DNA of 10,609 nt. Source: an uncultured Collinsella sp. Lineage in GTDB: Bacteria; Actinomycetota; Coriobacteriia; Coriobacteriales; Coriobacteriaceae. The position numbers were made by a program, and so were the translations under genes. Positions 6,316 to 10,609 of this stretch are shown here, one piece after another. The stretch spans positions 1 to 10,609 of the forward strand of contig CABVCF010000075.1 in the NCBI GenBank assembly GCA_902496775.1, read 5' to 3'. Numbering within the stretch: position 1 is the stretch's first letter; every line of letters begins with the position of its first letter. The notes beneath the pieces were generated by a model. The model searched no databases, was not told the DNA's origin, and saw nothing but the letters and a program-made list of their open reading frames with translations.

Positions 6316-9096
6316 TTGGCGCGCGGATCTGCACAAAACGCCAAAGGCAATAAAGCCAACAACCAACCGGCATCTGCTAAGGGTGCCGGTTCCCATCTGC
6401 GTGCCAATAAGGGCCACGAGGCCGACTTCGACGATTTTGAGCCCCTGGTCGAGCCCTCGGCCAACCGCGATATTGCCGGCGTGGTCATCGCCGTTTTGGC
6501 GATTGCGTCCCTCATTGCCGTGATTTCGCCGGCGACCGCACCCGTTACGGCTGCGGTTGCCGGTTTCTACCACCTGGGCTTTGGTCTGGGCGCCTACGTG
6601 CTGCCGATCGTCATTTTGCTGTTTGCCGCCACGCTCTTTTTAGGCGAGGACTCGCCGCTCAACGCGCGCTCTGTTGCGGGCGGCGCCGTGGTCTTTATCG
6701 CCGTCGTCTCCATTCTTTCGTTGATGGTGCCAGGTACGAGCGACTCGTGCGACCTTATGTTCACGCCGCAAAATCTGTCCGCCTCGGGTGGCTACATCGG
6801 TGCGTTTATTGCGAGTGCGCTGCAGAATGCCCTGGGTAAGCCTATCGCGATGGTGGTCCTGTTGGGCCTTGTCGTCGTGGGCCTGGTCATCATCGGCTTT
6901 TCGGTGGGTGGCGTTTTGCGCTCTGCTCGCGACCGTGCGGCCGATTTTGCCGAGCGCCGTCGTTCCGACGTCAACGCGAGCCCGTGGGGTGACGACGAAG
7001 CCCTGTCGGTGCCCGGCGTTGCCCGTCCGCACCTGAGCATTCTTTGTCAAAAGGGCTCCGATGCTGCCGTGACCACGGTCATGGGCAACGATGTGGACCC
7101 GGTTTTGGACAATGACGACGAGGACGAGGATCCGTTTGTCGACGTGTCCGAGGCAGTGGAAGCTGAGCGGGCCAAGACCACATTGTTGCCGCGCCGCCAT
7201 GCCAAGAAGGGCAAGGCTACACCCAAGTTGAATACAAGTGAGCCCGACCCGTCTTGGTCCGATAGCGAGATTGAGCTCACCGAGGGCGATGACGAGGACG
7301 ACGAGGTTCCGATTGAGACCGCAAAGACAACTTTGCTGCCGCGTCGCCATGCCAAGCGCCCCCTGGTAACCGGCCAGCTTTCGATGGAAGACGATCCCGA
7401 TAAGATTGACGAGTCCGAGCCGCCGTTTGCCGTTAATCCTGTCTCGGCAGCTCCGCAGATCCCCGATTTCCTGAAGCATCCCAAGGTTGCCGATACGGCT
7501 GTCGCGGGCGCTGTCGAGGTGTCTACTTCTAGCGATGGGGGAGCTGACAATGTCCCCGCAGATAACGAGGGCGAAGAAGAGGGCGGCCTCAAGCTTCCGC
7601 CACTCGAAATTCTGCATGCCAACCCGCAGTCGGCGTCCTCCGCGTCATCTGACAAGGAGCTGGAACAGACTGCTGAGTCGTTGCAGTCCACCTTGCTTGA
7701 GTTTGGCCGCAGTGCCCGCGTGGTCGGCTGGATCGCCGGCCCCACGGTGACGACCTTTAAGCTGCAACCTGGCGAGGGCGAGCGCGTGAGCAAGATTTCG
7801 AGCCTTGAGGACGATATCGCGCTTTCGCTCGCTGCCCAGTCGGTGCGTATCTTTGCCCCGATCCCCGGCACCTCGCTCGTGGGCATCGAGATTCCCAACC
7901 GTAAGCGCCAAAACGTCAACCTGGGCGACGTGCTGCCCTATGTGAAGGGCGGTCCGCTCGAGCTCGCAATCGGGCGCGATGCCGAGGGCACGCCGGTCGT
8001 CGCCGACCTTGCCAAGATGCCCCACCTGCTGATCGCCGGTACCACTGGTTCCGGTAAGTCGGTCATGATTAACTCCATCATTACGACCTTGCTCATGCGC
8101 GCGCTTCCCGAGGACGTTCGCCTGATCATGGTCGACCCCAAGCGCGTCGAGCTTGCGGGCTATAACGGTCTGCCGCATCTCTATGTGCCCGTGGTGACCG
8201 AGCCCAAGCAGGCCGCGAGCGCTCTGCAATGGGCCGTGTCCGAGATGGAGCGTCGCCTGAAGGTCTTCGAGCGTCTTAACGTGCGTAAGATCTCGACCTA
8301 TAACGAAAAGCAGGCCGCCGGCGAGTTTGAGCATTACGATAACCCGCCGCAAAAGATGCCCTATCTGGTCATTATCATCGACGAGCTCTCGGACCTGATG
8401 ATGGTCGCCGGTAAGGATGTCGAGGCCTCGATTGTACGTATTGCACAGCTGGGCCGTGCCGCCGGTATTCATCTTATCGTGGCCACGCAGCGCCCCAGCT
8501 CCAACGTGGTGACGGGCCTTATCAAGGCCAACATCACCAACCGCATCGCCTTTAACGTCGCCACGGGCATCGACTCGCGCGTCATCATCGACCAGATGGG
8601 TGCCGAAAAGCTCACCGGTTTGGGCGACATGCTGTTCTCCAAGGTCGACTGGGGCAAGCCTCGCCGTATCCAGGGCTGCTTTGTCTCGGACGACGAAATC
8701 AACGAGATTGTCGAGTTCGTTAAGTCGCAGAGCGAGCCCGACTACCATGAGGAGATCCTGTCTGCCGTGGCGCCCGCTTCCATGTCCATGGCGGGTGGCG
8801 GCGGCATTGTCCGTACCGGCGTTGCCGAGCCTCAGGACGACGACCCGCTTATCTGGGAAGCTGCTCATATTGTGGTGGAATCGCAGCTTGGCTCCACATC
8901 TGGCCTGCAACGTCGTCTGAAGGTTGGCTATGCGCGTGCCGGGCGTATTATGGACATGCTGGAAGAAAAGGGTGTCGTCGGACCGCCTGACGGTTCCAAG
9001 CCGCGTGAGGTCCTGTTGGACGAGGAGGGGCTTGCCGCGCTGGAATCTGTCGACGCCGAGATGGCACGTGAAGATCGTGAGTTTGGAGGATTCTGA
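6316..9096 (+). CDS. ftsK: DNA translocase FtsK
   Basis: FtsK is a septal, membrane-anchored, hexameric ATPase that pumps chromosomal DNA at cell division. The product is 926 residues. The N-terminal part has four membrane spans (about 54-71, 88-109, 118-138, 176-201). A disordered acidic linker (about 205-425) follows, containing the peptide AKTTLLPRRHAK twice, at 286-297 and 336-347. The motor has the alpha/beta domains with Walker A GTTGSGKS (575-582) and Walker B ending in D689-E690 (VIIIDE), plus the ATQRPSSNVVTG segment (723-734). The winged-helix gamma domain (about 845-900), which in relatives reads DNA polarity signals, is intact. The start is TTG, supported by GGAGG 6 nt upstream, 1 nt after the rnj stop. 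The stop TGA overlaps the ATG of the next gene by 1 nt. In sporulating relatives the same architecture is called SpoIIIE; nothing here indicates sporulation. Confidence 0.96.
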   Translation: MARGSAQNAKGNKANNQPASAKGAGSHLRANKGHEADFDDFEPLVEPSANRDIAGVVIAVLAIASLIAVISPATAPVTAAVAGFYHLGFGLGAYVLPIVILLFAATLFLGEDSPLNARSVAGGAVVFIAVVSILSLMVPGTSDSCDLMFTPQNLSASGGYIGAFIASALQNALGKPIAMVVLLGLVVVGLVIIGFSVGGVLRSARDRAADFAERRRSDVNASPWGDDEALSVPGVARPHLSILCQKGSDAAVTTVMGNDVDPVLDNDDEDEDPFVDVSEAVEAERAKTTLLPRRHAKKGKATPKLNTSEPDPSWSDSEIELTEGDDEDDEVPIETAKTTLLPRRHAKRPLVTGQLSMEDDPDKIDESEPPFAVNPVSAAPQIPDFLKHPKVADTAVAGAVEVSTSSDGGADNVPADNEGEEEGGLKLPPLEILHANPQSASSASSDKELEQTAESLQSTLLEFGRSARVVGWIAGPTVTTFKLQPGEGERVSKISSLEDDIALSLAAQSVRIFAPIPGTSLVGIEIPNRKRQNVNLGDVLPYVKGGPLELAIGRDAEGTPVVADLAKMPHLLIAGTTGSGKSVMINSIITTLLMRALPEDVRLIMVDPKRVELAGYNGLPHLYVPVVTEPKQAASALQWAVSEMERRLKVFERLNVRKISTYNEKQAAGEFEHYDNPPQKMPYLVIIIDELSDLMMVAGKDVEASIVRIAQLGRAAGIHLIVATQRPSSNVVTGLIKANITNRIAFNVATGIDSRVIIDQMGAEKLTGLGDMLFSKVDWGKPRRIQGCFVSDDEINEIVEFVKSQSEPDYHEEILSAVAPASMSMAGGGGIVRTGVAEPQDDDPLIWEAAHIVVESQLGSTSGLQRRLKVGYARAGRIMDMLEEKGVVGPPDGSKPREVLLDEEGLAALESVDAEMAREDREFGGF
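7171..7206 (+). repeat. FtsK linker peptide repeat, copy 1
   Basis: Encodes AKTTLLPRRHAK (FtsK residues 286-297), preceded by an acidic run (DNDDEDED). It pairs with the copy at 7321-7356. The two copies differ at 5 of 36 bases, all silent. Confidence 0.9.
7321..7356 (+). repeat. FtsK linker peptide repeat, copy 2
   Basis: Encodes the identical AKTTLLPRRHAK (FtsK residues 336-347), again after an acidic run (EGDDEDDE). It starts exactly 150 bp after copy 1. The basic motif stands out in an otherwise acidic linker. Confidence 0.9.
9085..9089 (+). promoter_or_regulatory. ribosome binding site of the RodZ-like gene
   Basis: GGAGG inside the 3' end of ftsK lies 6 nt before the ATG at 9096. Together with the TGATG stop/start overlap, this indicates translational coupling to ftsK. 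Confidence 0.75.
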
Positions 9097-10607
9097 TGGC
9101 TGCACGCTTTGGTGACATGCTGCTCGAGCAGCGTCGCCGAATGGGCCTTTCCATTCAGCAGGTCGCCAACACCATCAAAATCAGGCCGCAGATCATCGAG
9201 TTTTTCGAGACCGGTAACTTTGCTTCGATGCCGCCGCGCGGCTATGCGCAGGGCATGATTTCGAGCTATGCTCGCTTTTTGGGCCTCAATCCGCGCGAGG
9301 TCGTCAATGCCTACTTTGACGACCTGATGGCATACGAACGTGAGACGTCGCAGCAGGGCGGTCGTTTTCAGGACGCCGCCGGCTACGTCAATTCGCGTTC
9401 CTCGATCGATAACGGGCGCTTCCTGATGGTTCAGGGCGGTCGTTCGACCCGCTATGGACAGCGTCCTCAGCAGGCCGGTTATATTACCGAGACGGGTTCG
9501 GGCGAGGAGATTCGCTCACAGCGTGACCGTTTCCGCAGTACGCCGATGCCCGAGGACCGTGCACTTCCCGCTGCCCGCGGCGTGGCGCGTGACCCTCGTG
9601 CCGGCTACGGCGACGGCGGCTATTGCGATCGCGGTTACCGCGGTGCCTCTACGGGACGCTCTCGCGGTGGCTATGCGGATGCCGATACCACGCAGGTGAC
9701 GCCGCGTCTTCGCTCTCAATCACAGCCGTATGGCCAGCGCTCTTCGGTTCCGCGTTCGGTCCAGCGTGGCTATCAAGGCCGCGGTGAACTTGCGCCCCGC
9801 TCGGGTCAGCGCAGCCTTCAGAGCCAGGGCGGCTATCGCGGCCGTTCCGATAGCAATCGCGGTCGTATGCCTCAGGGAGGCGGCCGCAGCAGTTCCAGTC
9901 GTGGACGCGGCGGATCACGTACTCCTCAAAACAACGGGCTCGATCCGCGTATCGTCTACGCCGGCATCGGTGCCGTGGCGTTGCTGCTGATCGTGCTCAT
10001 CGTGGTGCTTCTGCGCGGCTGCGCATCTTCGGCGCCCGAGAACACGCCCGAGACGCCCACTGCTACCAAGACGACGACCAAGAAGTCTTCTAAGAAGACC
10101 GAAATGGTCGACGAGGACGAAGACACCGATGAGGCGACGGATGAGTCGACTGATTCGGACGCTACCAAGACGACGGCCAAGAAGGAAGAGAACGAGGTCA
10201 CGAAGGTCAAAGTCTCCGTTGCCAATGGAAAGACCGCGTGGATTGAGGTCAAGGTTGACGGCAAGTCGGTCTATGGCGCCCAGGCGACTGGCCCCTTTGA
10301 GCAGGAGTACACGCCCGAGTCTTCGATCGAGATCACCACGTCCAAGCCTTCCGATGTCACCGTTACCAAGAACGGTGAAAAGGTTCGTTACGATACCAAG
10401 ACCTCGGGCGTGGCGCGTGTGACGATCACCGTTCCCAAGAAGGAGACGTCTGATTCCGAGAATGGTGAAAGTTCTGATGGTACCGACACCACCGATGGTA
10501 CCGATACCACCGACGGTACCGATGCCCAGTCCACGGATGGCGCCGATACCGCAACTGACGGTCAGACGCCCACCGATTCTACCGACTATTCGTACGATAG
10601 CTACTAA
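9096..10607 (+). CDS. RodZ-like helix-turn-helix membrane protein
   Basis: Proteins of this type link the cytoskeleton and cell-wall synthesis machinery at the membrane; RodZ binds MreB in rod-shaped bacteria. The 503-residue product has the RodZ-family layout. An N-terminal Cro/C1-type (HTH_25-like) domain (1-80) contains FGDMLLEQRRRMGLSIQQVA and the SYARFLGLNP helix. A long disordered Arg/Gly/Ser/Gln/Tyr-rich linker (about 85-280) follows, then one membrane span (about 286-306), a Thr/Lys/acidic stalk (310-365), an outer beta-rich domain (about 366-448) that fits the RodZ C-terminal DUF4115 pattern, and an acidic repetitive tail (DGTDTT units). Total length is well above E. coli RodZ (about 337), mostly from the linker and tail. 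No MreB gene is visible, so a morphogenetic role is inferred from the family. The closest positional match is ymfM, downstream of spoIIIE in Bacillus. Confidence 0.85.
   Translation: MAARFGDMLLEQRRRMGLSIQQVANTIKIRPQIIEFFETGNFASMPPRGYAQGMISSYARFLGLNPREVVNAYFDDLMAYERETSQQGGRFQDAAGYVNSRSSIDNGRFLMVQGGRSTRYGQRPQQAGYITETGSGEEIRSQRDRFRSTPMPEDRALPAARGVARDPRAGYGDGGYCDRGYRGASTGRSRGGYADADTTQVTPRLRSQSQPYGQRSSVPRSVQRGYQGRGELAPRSGQRSLQSQGGYRGRSDSNRGRMPQGGGRSSSSRGRGGSRTPQNNGLDPRIVYAGIGAVALLLIVLIVVLLRGCASSAPENTPETPTATKTTTKKSSKKTEMVDEDEDTDEATDESTDSDATKTTAKKEENEVTKVKVSVANGKTAWIEVKVDGKSVYGAQATGPFEQEYTPESSIEITTSKPSDVTVTKNGEKVRYDTKTSGVARVTITVPKKETSDSENGESSDGTDTTDGTDTTDGTDAQSTDGADTATDGQTPTDSTDYSYDSY
9348..9935 (+). 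other. Arg-rich, Lys-free low-complexity linker in the RodZ-like protein
   Basis: Residues 85-280 contain 34 Arg and no Lys, with repeated RG, GY and RGG-like units: GYGDGGY, RGYRG, RGGY, RGYQGRG, GGYRGR, RGRGGSR. By family topology this segment is in the cytoplasm between the helix-turn-helix domain and the membrane span. Confidence 0.85.
10476..10529 (+). repeat. 18-bp tandem repeat encoding DGTDTT
   Basis: Three consecutive 18-nt units encode DGTDTT, DGTDTT and DGTDAQ (residues 461-478). They share the core GGTACCGA with scattered third-base changes. This is the acidic outer tail of the RodZ-like protein; degenerate units (TDGAD, TDGQT) follow. Copy number may vary between strains by slippage. 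Confidence 0.85.
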
Positions 10608-10609
10608 GC

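Noticed and set aside
4659..6515. 618-codon open frame on the minus strand opposite rnj
   Set aside because: Same codon-bias shadow effect. The + strand has an intact RNase J with all metal-binding motifs; the antisense product resembles no family.
7645..9105. 486-codon open frame on the minus strand opposite the ftsK motor
   Set aside because: Shadow of a well-supported coding region. No ribosome binding site or domain was recognised.
1..10609. A new defence, mobile or biosynthetic system
   Set aside because: All sizeable open frames with coding character belong to known housekeeping families in a conserved order; no transposase, phage, toxin-antitoxin or repeat-spacer pattern was seen.

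Overview
This window is a GC-rich stretch whose codon third positions are mostly G or C. It carries a conserved block of housekeeping genes on the + strand. Protein flavour and gene order suggest an actinobacterium of the Coriobacteriia, probably Collinsella-like; that assignment rests on recalled family resemblance, not on a search. I see no insertion sequences, phage genes, tRNAs, rRNAs, CRISPR arrays or signs of recent transfer.

Layout, left to right: the 3' part of era (GTPase for 16S rRNA/30S maturation), then recO (recombination mediator) 12 nt downstream. Next comes a structured leader and rpsO (ribosomal protein bS15), followed by a clear intrinsic terminator. A 100-nt leader with several hairpins and a 15-codon upstream ORF leads into pnp (polynucleotide phosphorylase), which ends in a second strong terminator. 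After a 197-nt leader/promoter region there is a tightly packed set: rnj (ribonuclease J), ftsK (DNA translocase; TTG start 1 nt after the rnj stop) and a RodZ-like membrane protein (start overlaps the ftsK stop by 1 nt), which ends 2 nt before the window edge.

The genes fall into two themes. Ribosome and RNA metabolism are represented by Era, bS15, PNPase and RNase J; PNPase (3'-5') and RNase J (5'-3' and endonucleolytic) are the core mRNA decay enzymes of many Gram-positive bacteria. Cell cycle, envelope and DNA maintenance are represented by RecO, FtsK and the RodZ-like protein. The rpsO-terminator-hairpin-pnp arrangement matches the well-known rpsO-pnp locus of other bacteria. The ftsK-RodZ-like order resembles the B. 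subtilis spoIIIE/ymfM neighbourhood that continues into pgsA-cinA-recA, so those genes may lie downstream.

I did not find an undescribed multi-gene system. The points most worth a second look are: the RodZ-like protein, with a roughly 195-residue cytoplasmic linker that has 34 arginines and no lysine, while its outer half is lysine-rich; a 12-residue peptide repeated exactly 50 residues apart in the FtsK linker with only silent differences between the copies; the pnp leader with its ATGA-coupled mini-ORF; and a folded rpsO leader.
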